64,000 nucleotides of DNA from Phytopythium helicoides (GCA_024867545.1 JANFNE010000075.1:124001-188000); one strand, 5' to 3'. Counted from the stretch's first letter, positions 51,923 to 64,000 are shown. The notes: generated by a model from the letters alone, not told the origin. Numbers and translations: made by a program.

Positions 51923-54900
51923 ATGACGCCCTCCGCCCCAACGTTGCCGCAGTTCCCCAGGCGACAGGCGGCCGTCATGGCAGGCGCCGCCGAGCCGCCC
52001 GGCGTGTGCGCCAACCCGTTCTGCGGGCTGCCGCTGCGCAGCCGCGTCGCGCAGTTCTGCGAGGAGCGCGCCAACTGCCAGCGCTACCGCGCGGTGGTGC
52101 TGCACTGCGCGTTCCGGCGCGTGCTGCAGTCGGCTGGCGCGCCGCTGCCCTCGACCGGTGACGGCGACGGCGACGGCGACAGCGCCGCGCAGCAGGAGGA
52201 CGCCTTCTCCATCCCCAAGCGCAAGCGGAAGCAGCCGGAGGAGGTCGCGGCGGCTGCCAAGGCCAAGAAGGGCAAGATGAAGAAGAAGAAGAAGCGCGAG
52301 GCCGAGGCGGCGCTGCAGGCGGCGGACGTGCTGCCCACCGAGGCGAGAGTGCGCCTTCGGCATGTCCAGAGGCTCGTTGGGGTTGACGCGGCTCCGTCGA
52401 CGGCCCCGCCGCCAGAGAGAGAAGCCCAGGCTGTTACGACTACGGTGGTGCCAGGACCGACAGGACGGGGAACCACCGCGAGGTTAGTGACGACTGCGCC
52501 GCGGAGCAGACAGGTGGGCATCGATATTGTGCCCCTCGGCGCTGGAAACCAAGCGGTGAATCTTGCAGGCGGAGGCCGGTACGTACAGAGTGGCAACCGC
52601 GCCGCAAAGCCAACACTGCCTTCTCCTACTGCTGTTGTGCGACCACCGCCGCCGCCACCACTGCCACCAAAGCCGACACCGATTTATACAGGGGCTGCAG
52701 TCGCAGCAGGTGACGCTAGAAGCTTCAGTCGCATCCCACCTGCGCCTCCAATTACTGCGACGCCGCAAACTGCAGGGCGTGTGGTTGGCAACGGCATTAG
52801 ACGACCTGTGGACCCGCGATTAGTGTCTCGAAACCCGAACCTGAGTGCTGGTTTTACACAAGAGATGCCAAAGTCGACTAGGATTTCCCCTCTAGACTAT
52901 TTATCGACAAGAAATCGCGAGCCGACTGCGCTAGATGCCGTTCGACCTCCCTTCACCACACCAGCTGCGCCAAGGTCAGCAGAGAGTTTTCGGCCAGCAT
53001 CAAACTCGTATAGCTATTCGCGGGACGCGGATAACCAGGACTTTACGTTCTCTGGCTGGGAGCAGCCAAATGAACAAGACCAACAGCCCGCTGTCGACCT
53101 GCGAAGGCAGTACAATGAGCGACCAACTTACCATGGAGATGGGCGAGACCATCGTTCATTTTCTAGGAGTGCAAGCTATTCGGACGATCACCAGCCACCA
53201 AATGGTCGTCCAGATTACCGTCGAAGCAATAGTGACTCCATGTCGTCGACGTATCCCCGCCCTACAGGCTACCCGGAGAGATCACCAAGTGAAATGTACA
53301 AGTATGAAGATGGATATGGAAGTCGTGAAAGAGGAGATCAGTACCGCTACGACCGAGCTGCTGGTTTAGCTGCTCACAGCTCTAGACCAAGTGAACAAGA
53401 ACGAATCGATGCATACCGGTATGACCAGTCCTCGGCATCACCATTGGTACACAACTCCCGACCCTCCGATTTTTCAGACGGTGGTTTGAATCAGCGTCAG
53501 CCCGACATGAAAGTGAAAGAGCCAGCTGCGCGTCGCCGTGACGTTCCAAGTATTCCGGAAGAGTACGCAGAGCCCCAATTCTCTGGTCGCGATCGCGATA
53601 TAAGAAGCCTTCTCTCAGTGTTTATTTGCGAGATCCCGAATTCTATTGGCGCAGTCAAGAACACAACCAAGAAGCCACGAAAGATGAAATGGTACCTGGA
53701 CTACGTCTCCCGGACTGTGAAACTATTTAACGATTACGTTCGTGATGTGAAAATCGACATCAAAGATAAAAAGGCTGTCATGACGGTGAACTCTTGTCAG
53801 TGGCTGGTTCTTGAGGATCCATCGACGCAGGAACTGTACAATCGCGTGCTGCTGAGACTCTTGGCAGAAGGGCTTATGTGGCGCCACATTAAAGTCGAGG
53901 CTGAGAAGCGCGAAAGAGATACAGTCAAGTACGGGAACGAACGAACGCGAGGTGTGTGTTTCATTGAGATGTGGAACTGGTTCAAGCAGCCACGTTCGCA
54001 GGAGTACGTATCACTTGAAAAGCACGTTCGCTACTTCTGTGGCGACACCAAGCATCATTGGTCGTTCGTGATTGGCAACGTTGAGATTGGCAGCGGGAGC
54101 CATGAGGACAAGCGGGTAGCGTTTAATATGGCCGCGGAGCAGTCGATGGAGTTCCTGTTGTCGCTACGTACGCCGGAAGCTGATCGCATGCGCTGGGCTC
54201 GCTCAGATCCAGATGACAGGTTTTCGCATGTAGACGAAAACAGGTATCATGGAAGTCGCGATTCTGTTGCTAGCTCTCCTCGAACACGGGAGATTCGGAC
54301 TGGCTTTGACGCTCACAGAAATCGCAGCCGAGAGAATTCCGAGCGCGACTCTTTTGGTAGAGACCCACGACCACGAGAGTCTCGAGGTGGTTCCGACACT
54401 TCCGGAGATCGTAACAGAGAGAGAGCAGAACGACATCCTGTTGCTGATCCTCCAAGAGTGCAAGGGTCTGATTCTATTCGACGAAGTCGGGAGAGCACGG
54501 AACGTACTTCTACTTCCAGCGTTTCTCGCACGCAAGATTCTCGTGGTGCTTCTAACTCTCGGCGAAATCGCAGCCAGGAGAGATCAAAAGGAAACCCTGT
54601 TTCCATCTCTTCGAGAGCACATGAATCTTCCAGAAATCCTGAGCCTCAACAAGATAGAAGCCCAAGTCTAGAGAGGAGGGACGGCTCACATCGTGCTGCT
54701 GTTGCTGGTCCGCCGCAAACCCAAACCTCTCACAATGACTCGATTGGGCGATATGAAAAGAGCAGGGAGACTTCCGAGCGAGCAATAGCCGCTGATCTTT
54801 CGGAACTGCAGGAGCCTCAGGATGTTTCGGATACACATAAAAATCGCAGCCAAGCAAACTCGGAGGAATCACAGGATTCAAGCGCAGATAGAGGTACGCC

Positions 54901-55538
54901 AAGAAAGCATACGGGTGCTGATGAACAAACACACCCAGAAGCAGAAGTCCAGCCACCGAGCCAGCTGGGTAGCAGGAGCAACGAACTCGTGGACATATCA
55001 TCAAACGCTACTGTTACCCCTGGTTCTGAAGTAGTGGCTGGACTTCCATCTGGCTTCGTGCTGCGTCGCCCACCTGCCGATTTAAGACCTCGGAATCCAC
55101 CTCAAGCAGACCTTCGCACACGAGGGCCGACTTCAACCCTATCTATTAGCGGGCTGCCCGCGAACTTTCGTGTGGATATCGACCAAGGTAGTAGCAAAGA
55201 TCAGGTGGGTGGTGGAGATCCGGTTGAACTGAACGCGCAGAAAGCAACTCCTGCGCTCAGTGACGATGATATGAGCATCAGCGAAGAGAGCGATGAAGGT
55301 ACAGCATTTTCTGCAGTCACATGGTATTGTTCGAGATGTTGTCCACATGATGCTAACATTCATGCCGTGATTTCTAGACTCAATGGAAAAGCCAGCGTCA
55401 CCAGCACCTCCCGTTGCAGCAACTGCGACTTCATCATTGTCGACCACGTGTCATTTCTGCTCTGTCATTCGACTCCGGAAGCCTAACGTTGCGAACGCTA
55501 AGTGCTTCCGATGTCAATCCAAAGCCAACAACTCTTGA
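51923..55538 (+). CDS. Large disordered protein with N- and C-terminal zinc-binding motifs
   Basis: Exon 1 51923-55298 and exon 2 55378-55538 (79 bp intron) give 1178 aa. Near the N-terminus is a Cys cluster (CANPFCGLPLRSR, then QFCEERANCQRYR) and a Lys-rich nuclear-localisation-like run. Residues about 550-750 form the one folded-looking domain (IRSLLSVFICEIPNSIGAV, then MKWYLDYVSRTVKLFNDYVR, LLRLLAEGLMWRHIKVEAEK). Then a long Arg/Ser-rich stretch of degenerate repeats of about 26 residues (SRENSERDSF, SRESTERTS, NRSQERSKG). Splicing the intron gives a C-terminal CHFCSVIRLRKPNVANAKCF-RCQS motif, a CxxC...CxxC ribbon. Without splicing the frame ends in unrelated sequence. Nuclear RNA-related role is a guess. 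Start could also be the ATG at 51977. Confidence 0.7.
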
Positions 55539-55650
55539 GTGGATACAGAGAAACAGAATCGCTAGCTTCCCGACGCGGATTGTAAGAAAGTTTTTGAAAT
55601 TATTCAAATTCCCGCTGCGATTACCCTGCAAAGGCTCCTCGTTTCCGTGT

Positions 55651-57753
55651 TCATGCCTTCTCCAGGAGGCTACCAAGCTCCCAAATCATGATAGCTCCCT
55701 CAGCTCCAACGGTTACAACTTCCTTGCGGTCGGGTGAAATCTTGACTGACAAGATTGCCTCGCTGTGGCCGCGGCCGATCGCCACCGTCTCGCCATTGTC
55801 GTAGTGCCATAGTTTCAGCAGTCCGTCACGACCGCCAGTGGCAAATAGCGTGCCGGTCGCCTCAATGTCCATAGCTAGGAGCTCTTGCTCAGCTGCCTCC
55901 TCTAGCATCCGGATGGCCTCGCCGTCGAAAGCGTCAAAGTATGTGACGCGTCGATCCGATCCACAGGTGATCAGTTGGCTTTCGTCGGGGTGGTACAGCA
56001 CGCGGCGAAAGACCGTGGACGCGAACATAGCCTGAGTTCGCACGAAGGTCTCGAGGTTCCAGACAATGCACGAGCCGTCTGACGACGCACTGACACAAGA
56101 ACTGCCGTCCTTTGCCACTTGGATGGCGTTCACTGGACCACGATGCTCTTTGAGCGACGCCTCCATCGTTTGACGAGCCGCCGAGATGCGCCACACGCGC
56201 ACTCGCCCGTCCTTACCACCCGTTACGAGTTTCCACTCCTTGCTGGAAGATCCACGAGATACATGAGGTCCCCCTGGTGCACACACGGCGATGGCCGTCA
56301 CGGCTTCGTTGTGGGCATCCTGAATGACAAACTTGAGCTTGCCGCTCTCGGGGTAGAATGCTCGAACCTTGCCATCGTCCCAGCCGCTGACAATAGCCGT
56401 CCCGTCGGGCGTCAAGTCCAGGCATGTGCAAACCAAGTTGGGCACCTGCACTCGCAAGATCTCGTTGCCTGCGCGCGCGTTCCAGATGCGGAGATCAGTC
56501 TTGGAGCACGTGACAAAAAGTTGCGAGTTCTCTTCTGGCGCGCGATCAGGAGAGTTTGGGAAGACGATGTCGTTGATACTGCCGTAGTGACAGGTCGATG
56601 CCAATTCGACTTGCAGCTCGCCATTGTTGGTCAGCTTGAACCGGTAGGTGTTCGATTGGTTCGTTCCAGCAAAGAAGTCTCCATGAGCGCCTTCACTGAT
56701 AGATGTTACGCCGCCCAGCAGCTTCTCCATGCTGTCGGTCGGAATTGCAGACGAGCTGAGTCCTTGAGATATGTTGCCAATCTTGAGAACCGCGAGGTGT
56801 CCATCGCCCGCGCCAACAAGCACGAAGCGACGATTTTCTTCGTCGTCATGGACTAAAACGGAAGAGATTCCTTGGCTGAAGCGCTCTTTCGTTGTCCGAC
56901 TGTAGCGTGGCTTGTGCGTTCCCACGGGCGGGAACAAGCAATTTGGTTTGGTAAGATCGCAGTCGAGAATGATTTCGAGCAGATCGCCTGTCTTGGTGCC
57001 GCAGTACGCCACTTTATCATCTGGTGAAACCCCGATGCACGTCACGATGCGCTTTAAGTTCCCTAGATTGGCACGTAGCGGGTGGAATTTGCGGTGCTTA
57101 AGATCCACACGCCAGACCGTGATTGAGTAGTTGCCCCCCGTAACAAGTAGATCATCGTTTGCCTGCGTATGGAATGGTGCGACGACAAGAGTCGAGTCAT
57201 CGCCAGAAGGAGTACCACATACAGGCTCGCCGTTCGCCATATTCCAGCATACGAGCGCATTGTCATCTTGTCCGCCGACCGTGAACAAGTGTGAATCCCG
57301 TGCTGAGAAGGCCAGGTCTTGCACGCGACCCATGTGCAGCACGAGTCGAAAGAGTGAGCAGGCACTTTGGTCAGCGCTCTTGTCCATGTCACGAGTTGCC
57401 TTAGCAAGATCCCAGACGATCACTGGCGCCTTGTTACCTCTTGATTTGCACAGCTGGCCGGAAGCGAGTCGAGAACCATCATTCGATAGTGCCAAACACG
57501 TGATCACATCCGAGTGGCCACGAAGAAAGCACTGCGTGTTGCGGCGTAGATCCTTGACAACAACCGCGAGACCGAGCGAGTAGATGAGATACCGACCATC
57601 GGTCGTGTATAAGAGGGTATTGGGCGAGGCACCTGCATCGACACCAGTCACGGTGTTAGCTTTGAAAGCCGCCGTTGAGCACAATTACTGAAATGGGAGA
57701 GCACCATTGTAGCCGATCACACGGCGAAGCTTAAGCTCCTTTGTGTCGCTCAT
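55651..57753 (-). CDS. CFAP52: CFAP52 (WDR16)-like axonemal WD40 protein
   Basis: Exon 1 57753-57705 (MSDTKELKLRRVIGYN) and exon 2 57659-55651 (45 bp phase-1 intron) give 685 aa. A WD40 protein with about 12 repeats in two propellers: GHSDVITCLALSNDGSRLAS, MGRVQDLAFSARDSHLFTVG, HYGSINDIVFPN, LVTGGKDGRVRVWRISAARQ, HRGPVNAIQVAKDGSSCVSA, and GHSEAILSVKISPDRKEVV at the end. The ELKLRRVIGYNG start and the domain order fit CFAP52/WDR16, a microtubule inner protein of the ciliary doublet, implying a flagellated (zoospore) stage. The short first exon is found only by splicing. Confidence 0.85.
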
Positions 57754-57929
57754 TGCGAAGCGTTGAGCTCGCTCCACAAGATGCAGGCAGCGTCGACGGT
57801 CTGAGAGAGTGTCGATTGAACAGACGCAGAGTGCTCGCCAGGGGTTTCTTTGCATGAATGCTTGTGGGCGTCCGCAACCGCCCACTTCCATCTATTTTCC
57901 GCTAACTAAAAATACGGGTCGACCTAGAT

Positions 57930-59755
57930 CTAGATGTCCCGGTTGTTGCTTGGGGTTCGGCGTTCACGATGCTCCTTCTTGGCCTTTTTGCGCAGACTTC
58001 TCTTGCGGCTGAAGGCCCCACCGAGAGAGGCCGCCCCTGCCGCACGAATTTTGTCGAGCACAAGCTCATTGTTGGCCGACACGATATTGGTCACTGAGGA
58101 CAGCATGGGTATGAGTTCTTGATCGATGCGATAGAAAAAGAAAATCTTACCTCGACCTGTCGAGCCGGCACGTGCGGTTCGTCCAATGCGGTGGAGATAG
58201 CTGACAACATCGTTGGCAAACTCGAATTGTACGACATGACCAACCTATTCAACCACAGTCGGTTAGATATATGAGCAATCAAGCTTTCTGGACATGTGAG
58301 CGGACCTTTGTAGTATCGAGCCCGCGCGCAGCAATATCTGTGCATACGACAACCGCATTCGCGTCCGAATTATCAAGCATGGTCAAGACCTGCTGACGCT
58401 CGGAGCGATCCACCTCCTTGTGGAAGAGTGCACAGTTGAGAACACCTTTCTCAGTCTTCAAAAAATCGAACAGTTCGTTGGCACTCGCGATGGAGTTGGT
58501 AAACACCAACGTATTGCTACCGGTGCTGCTTGGTTTCACGCGGTTGGTCTCGGCCTCTCGAAGAATCTCGTACAGCAGCTCGAGTCTGGCAAGTTCCAGC
58601 TCGGAGTCGTCTTGCGCTTTGGAGCCAGCGAACTCTTCGAGCTTTCGCCATTCGACAGAGAGTCGAGGTAAGGTGCGATGGAAGTCCTTTCGTGAGCAAT
58701 TGTAGAAGGTGTTAATTAGCACCTTCAATGCACGACAAACTCACGCACAAACCTGTGTAGTGGCAAAAACTGCCTCTGGAAACTTGTACTCAATGTACCC
58801 GCGAACAGATCGCTTTCCATAGTCTGGGATTGTAGCGTGCTATTGGAAAACGTCAGCTTAGTCAAGGAAACAATCGCGCGCATGCATGTGTCAAGGTCAG
58901 TTCCCATGGGTAGTAAGGCGCAATGTAGGTGGAAAGGATATAGCGCTGAAGATGGTCTGGGTGTGTCGATCTGACACGTCTTCGAAATTGATCATCGCTT
59001 CTTCATCTTCATCTCCAATTTCTTCCTCGCCATCCTGCTGCGGAGCCACACGTGCATTGCGATTTTCGACAACATTCAGCTCCCGGCGGAGCACTGGCTG
59101 ATTGCGGATCGTCGCGATCAGCTGCTTCGTGTCTTTTTCAAAACCTCCGGACAGCAGCATGTCGGCCTCATCCACAACCACCATTTCTGTGAACGCAAAG
59201 TCCTTGGGGCTCGAGGCACGCATCAGTGCTCGAGGGGTTGCAATCACGATAGGAGCGGGGTGTCTGCGGCGCTCGCCAAGCTTTTGCTGCGTCGAAGACA
59301 GCACCAACGCCGAGTTGGCGAGCTCAGGTTTTATTTGGAGTAGCACCGCTCCAATCTGGCGCACTAGGTCGGCAGACGACGTCAAGATGAGCGCCACGGG
59401 CAGCCTCACGCGGTCCAGAGGCAGCGGGTACTGTTCTAGTCGATGCAGCACCGGCAGCAGGTATGCCAGCGTCTTCCCGCCTCCTGTTTCAGCTGCGATC
59501 ACCACATCTTGGCCTTGTAGAATGGCGGGGATCGCCTTCGAGCGTTGACAAGCAAGCGCTACTTAGAAATTGACGCAATTCACGCAAAATGTTGCCGAAA
59601 ATCACCTTTTGCTGCGCCGCCGTGGGCTGCGAAAGCCCCAAGCGTGCGAGCTGCTGGGCGGACGCAGCGCTGAGTCCGAGCGAGTGGAAGCAGCGAGCGG
59701 CGGCGAGCGGCCGCGCGCGCAGTGAGGTGCGCAGCGTGGCGAAGCTCCGCAGCAT
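57930..59755 (-). CDS. DEAD-box RNA helicase, probably mitochondrial
   Basis: Multi-exon. The N-terminus MLRSFATLRTSLRARPLAAA is Arg-rich and amphipathic, a likely mitochondrial presequence. Q-motif region FHSLGLSAASAQQLARLGL-SQPTAAQQK, then intron 1 (about 59540-59605), motif I AETGGGKT, motif Ib ATPRALM, motif II VVVDEADML, motif III FSAIS (the usual form is SAT), then introns, motif IV LVFTNSIASANELFDFL, motif V VVCTDIAARGLDT, motif VI HRIGRTARAG. Ends SLRKKAKKEHRERRTPSNN-RDI at 57930. A long acidic insertion (GEEEIGDEDEEAMIN) sits between motifs II and III. RNA unwinding in mitochondrial ribosome or intron metabolism is inferred. Confidence 0.87.
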
Positions 59756-61952
59756 GACGGCCAGCGCTTTTGATAGATGTCACAATCTCAATTGTAAATT
59801 CATTTCGATATATATCGAAAACCAAGTTTTGGGGCAATGTTGGCACCGCAAGAGACTGTCGCACCAGTACTGTAGTGCTGGAGAACGCTCCAAGGCTAAC
59901 TGACAACAGCTTGATCGTGTCTACTTCAGTGGTTGCGACCTTGCCTTACGTTTGAATCGATCCGCGGCTTCAACAGCGAATCGTGGACGACTACTTCATG
60001 GAAATTCGTTAAAGAGTTTGTTGGAATGCGAAAGGAGATCCTTCCTTCGTGTTGGTGCTGAGGTGGTGGCTTGCATGCACAGCACGAAGCACTGTCACTC
60101 AATGTCAAGCAGAAATATGCCGAAAGTTCGTGGCAGGGCAATCCACGGTGACTCATCGTAGCGCTGGTGGGGCCTTGAGTTGCTGTGCTCATTGATTTTC
60201 AACACATGTCGCAATTCATGAACTTGATGAATTATCTTGGAATTTGTATGCAATTGGTTTAACACAATAGAGGTGGACACTTGCGGGACATTCCGAAAAA
60301 CGACTGGAAAACTCAGAAACATACCCTCGTATTGCACGCAACTCCCATGTAGGCGACGACATCGAGTATGCCACGGCCACGCGCAAGCGATGGGGCTGCA
60401 GCACGCCTGCTTGAGTGCTAGCGAGTGGAAATGTTAGTATTCAAGCAAGCGAATAGCACTGACGTGTGGGGGACCATTGTCGTCGTTGGAGCTGCGCGCG
60501 CATGTCCTGGCGGCAGCATAGACGCCTTCAGCTTGAGACGAAGATGAGAAACACCGCGAGCAACGCGTATCGACACAGCGGGAGGAAGGCCGCAAAAACA
60601 TGGCGCTTCCTTCTCGTGGCCAGGATCCAATGGACCCGCGCTTTCACGGCGTCCTTGTATACGCGCCTCGCAATTGCGGGTCTATACGGTAGGTGGCGAA
60701 CGCACCACGTACGTACCCGTGCAGCCGAACTACGCAGAATGGCGCGCGTTTTTGAATCTGGCTTGCGTCGATCGCTCTCTAGCGTAGAGTACCAGCCAAA
60801 CAAAAAGAGTTGGTCAGTACAAGTTGCAGTTGAAGACCGGTTCGAGTGGAAAAATGTGGGCCACATCATCCATTGAGGTTGCAGGCAACTACTGGAGCAT
60901 CTGTGCCGATGCTTTGTACGTAGCGACGACCATCTCCGTTTGGAGCTCGAAGCCTTCGGCCAGGTTCGCTACAGGGAAAAGAAATGGGGCGGCGGGTGCT
61001 GGCCACGAAGACACGCGGGCTCGAGTTCAAAGCAGCACCGTACCGTAGCGACCGAAAACCTGCGCACGACTGAGGCTCCGGACTCGCGAGGATTGATTTC
61101 TTGACTTGGTGGCGCGAGGCGGTGGGTTTTCTTGAGCAGTACGGTACTGCCGAGCCCATGAAGCTGCGCCGCAACTCTTTGTCGCCGCCAGCTATCAGCG
61201 TCTCGACAAAGCCATAAAATCGATCGTCTGTGCTCCATGATGCGACACTGGCGTTCATGACGCGGTGTAGCTTCTAGTCTGACGAAGCAGCAAAGCGACC
61301 ATGGCGTTGCTCGTGTTTTGCATGAGGAAGGACTGCAACAACCTGCATGCCGGTCATCGTGTAGCGCCGTGAAAATGATTCACCACTATTTTTTTTTTTT
61401 TGTGTTCGCTGCTCTGCACTGTCTGCCAGCACGAAGGCCAACGCGCATTCGGGCAAAGCGACGCGAATATCCTTGCGCGGCCGCAAGAAAAAAGGGCTCG
61501 ATCATGAAAGGCCTCGCAATCTTGGCGCATGAGCATGTGTGGGGAGGTGTTAAACGCTTTGCAGCAGTTTGGGGCAGGGCTAGGCCTGGGGATGCGCTCT
61601 TTTGCTGCAGAGCCATGAAGTGCTGGTTGTGCGGCGGAAATGCGAAGTCGCCGCATCTTTGCGGCGCTGTGAGGGTGGGACTCGGCCCAAAGAACGCGCA
61701 CGAAAAGCGGCGTTCTGTTGACTTGGGTAATGTATGCTGCGACCGGTCAGTGGGCTAAAGACGCGATTTGCCTGGGTCTGCCTGCCTGGGATGGCCAACA
61801 CAAGCTGCAAGCACCTGCTCAAGCTCATTCTCTCATTTGCCCACTAGCTCGACAAGCTCTTTCGTTCGACACATTGTCACGCGTGCTGGCCAAACAGTGC
61901 GCGAGATCCCTTCCCAACGGCCACGACGACGACCAACACGTTCTACCCAAAC
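59756..61952. other. Intergenic region
   Basis: About 2.2 kb with no supported gene. Both strands have frames of 60-150 codons (e.g. 60466-60876 plus and 60869-60528 minus), overlapping one another and without domains. A poly-T tract lies at about 61388-61400. No RNA gene was recognised. Confidence 0.5.
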
Positions 61953-62438
61953 ATGATCAACCGCCCGAGCTTCCAGCGTTACCCGCCGCCTTCGATGCGG
62001 GAGCTCGACAGCATGTCCGTGATGCTGGGCCGATCGCCTAGCATGACTGGACTGGCGATGCCCGCGCCACAGCCACAGACCTCGTGCAGCAGCCGTGTGA
62101 GCCCCGTGTCGACTGCCTTCAGTTCGGTCGACTGGCGTCTAGCGACTGAGGATCTGCGCCGTGTGCGGTCCAGCAACGTCGTGCTCATTGAGCGGATGCT
62201 TCGCAACCACCAGCCGCACGATGTGCTGAGCCAGGTGCCCGAAAACACGGACTGGCGATCCAAGACGTTCAAGCTCGCGCTCAAGATCGAGCGACTGATC
62301 TTCAAGGCGGCCAAGTCTCGTGACGACTACCTCGACCAGGAGACGCTCGCCCGCCGCGTCAAGATCCTCTCTCGCCACCTCGTCCGCATCCGCATGCGCA
62401 AGAACGCGCTTGCCGACGGTATCTCGGTCCGCACGTAG
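61953..62438 (+). CDS. KIX-like domain protein
   Basis: 161 aa, no intron. The first 55 residues are Ser/Pro-rich and disordered. Residues about 55-150 look like a KIX three-helix domain: DWRLATEDLRRVRSSNVVLI (the family's typical D-W-R opening), MLRNHQPHDVLSQVPENTDW, FKLALKIERLIFKAAKSRDD-YLD, LARRVKILSRHL. KIX domains occur in CBP/p300 and in Mediator subunit 15, where they bind activation domains of transcription factors. This is a small protein with only the domain, so it could be a stand-alone co-activator adapter or a Med15-like fragment. The ATG is the first in frame and the stop is immediate after a basic tail (RKNALADGISVRT). Confidence 0.6.
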   Translation: MINRPSFQRYPPPSMRELDSMSVMLGRSPSMTGLAMPAPQPQTSCSSRVSPVSTAFSSVDWRLATEDLRRVRSSNVVLIERMLRNHQPHDVLSQVPENTDWRSKTFKLALKIERLIFKAAKSRDDYLDQETLARRVKILSRHLVRIRMRKNALADGISVRT

Positions 62439-64000
62439 GCACACCTGGTGCTGCCGGCACCGACCGCCCTCCAAACGCGCAGGACTGGACGCCGCCCTCC
62501 CTCCACACGCAACTCGAGCGACAGCTCGACGGGACATCAGACCGCGACCACCACCCCCCTCCGTCCGCTTGGACGACGCTCGTGCAGGCTGCTTTGGACG
62601 CCCACCAAGCCACCTCGAGCCGATAGCCACCCTCCCTATTTATTCCTCCGTCGTGTTTGATACCCCCATAATAAAAGTAGGACCCATGAACCATCATCAT
62701 CCATCCCCTCGTCGGTCGGTCAGGTCACATGGCATGTCATCCCAGCGTTCCCCGTCGTCGCGCCATCCCCTCCCCTCCCCATCCAACAGGACGTCTTTCT
62801 GAAGGGCTTGACGACGCCATCTCCCTTTTGGCGTTAAACAGTCACCTTCAGTATCGATCGTCGCCTCATGGGCCATCCTCGCACGGTTCGTTCGTCGCCT
62901 CGCCGACCACCGTCAACAGAGCTCCTCAATCCAAGCAACATCCTTCGAGCCCGAGCGTCATGGCCGTCTCTGCGCGCTCATTGGGCGGATCGAGGCCCGG
63001 GAAATCACGATCCCCAGCGAAAGCAGCCAATCACGCGCGCCGGCGACGGAGGCATTTGGATTTTTGCGGCGGCGACACAAAGACAAGCTGCACATTCGGC
63101 TCGCTTCGTTCCCACCGCACAACGACACGATGGGGGATGAGAAAAGTTTAACAGGCCGCAAAAACGTGCCCGGAACCTGGCGCAGGATACTGGCCGCCAT
63201 GGTATTGCCGCGCGTTTCCACCCGCGCCTGTGTGGCGGCGGCGCGACTCTCGGCTTATGATTTGTGGCCGAGAAATCGCTTTCGCAGCATTGCAACGGTA
63301 CCCACACCACCTCGAGATCTCAGCCGTTTCCTGTGCGCTTTCGCACGGAAGTGCTCGCTTGCTCTTGTCCATTGGCTCCCTCCGTTCATCCAAGTAATTC
63401 CTCAGTTTGGCCACATGCATGCTGAAGGCAGCGCATGCCCACACGCTGCGATACTCTCTCGATTGAGCATGATTTCAAAGATCAAAGAAGTTTGCTGTCC
63501 AACAGGAAGATCCTAGAGTTTGTAATGCATACTTTCCACCAGGAGAGCCTGCGCGACATCAGGCGCAAAAACATGGAGCCCCTCGAGCTCCGTCAGGCAC
63601 GGTACACTCTTTGGGTGCGCCTTCCTGTGCACCAAAGCTGCCTGCGTCAACAGTGGTGGTACATACACACCGTATGAGGGGGTTAAACACAGCTGACGTC
63701 GTTTGGCACCCTAGAGTGTGCCGCTAGCCTCCTTGCCGCGAAGAAATGCCCTCCACACGCACCCTGCGAGGTTCTCTGCCACTGCAAGGTTCTTTCATGG
63801 CCGACGATGCCGTCCATAGGTAGCAGACAAAGTGGAGGCGAAACGTAGCAATCCGGCCGAGACAATTCGCTCTGGCAATGACCAGGCAGCATAACTCCGG
63901 ATTTTCCAGGCACCAAATACGCGACAGATATGCTGACTGAGAGGCCGACACTCGGCTGCAACGCCCCTATTTTTGCTCTGTTGCGCCTGAGCCAGGATCG
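62439..64000. other. Intergenic region to the right edge
   Basis: About 1.6 kb. Frames at 62729-63151 and 63064-63516 are open but overlap and show no domain. AATAAA-like ATAATAAAAG near 62669 may be the polyadenylation signal of the KIX-like gene. Nothing else can be supported. Confidence 0.5.

Overview
The window is nuclear DNA of a flagellated, intron-containing eukaryote, most likely an oomycete (Pythium/Globisporangium/Phytophthora-like). The evidence is: many spliceosomal introns of only 45-90 bp (GTRNGT...YAG); high gene density with divergent pairs sharing 230-280 bp; an axonemal gene (CFAP52); GC-rich third codon positions; and an initiator of the oomycete Inr-FPR type (CTCATTCTCCATTTC, 45550-45566) about 45 bp before a start codon. 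Species cannot be fixed from this.

Layout. 1-19.3 kb is conserved housekeeping sequence: a tandem cyclic-nucleotide-binding protein running off the left edge, KRI1 (ribosome biogenesis), a PHO80-like cyclin, an OvoA-C-terminal-type methyltransferase, casein kinase I, an unknown protein, CRIPT, a ZNF593/BUD20 zinc finger, an ELMO-domain protein and an 11-exon CLASP-like TOG protein. 19.9-24.6 kb holds three tandem acyltransferase-3 membrane proteins. 24.9-37.1 kb is a 12 kb palindrome: two arms of about 5.9 and 6.2 kb around a 120 bp spacer. From the centre outward each arm carries a small secreted Ser/Thr-rich protein (A), a type II membrane glycosyltransferase-like protein (B) and a single-pass membrane protein (C), plus decayed sequence between A and B. 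A third B-C copy lies at 41.2-44.1 kb and is followed by a different Ser/Thr-rich membrane protein at 45.6 kb. PRELI-domain and PP4R1 genes sit between the palindrome and the third copy. 47.5-62.4 kb returns to conserved genes: a histidine phosphatase, CCT4, an unknown gene, a large disordered protein with a terminal zinc motif, CFAP52, a mitochondrial DEAD-box helicase and a KIX-like protein.

Working idea. 19.9-46.2 kb reads as a lineage-specific surface-glycan island: three sugar O-acyltransferase-type proteins, three copies of one glycosyltransferase-like gene, three copies of an unknown membrane partner, and three mucin-like potential acceptor proteins. Duplication, inversion and apparent gene conversion are visible in it. 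The function is inference; the gene structures and repeat geometry are read from the sequence.

Quality note. Three regions of otherwise conserved or coherent genes (CCT4 at two sites, PP4R1 at one, the unknown gene near 50.8 kb) need single-base frame corrections, which looks more like sequence error than biology. Exon junctions below were found by eye from GT/AG plus frame plus family similarity.
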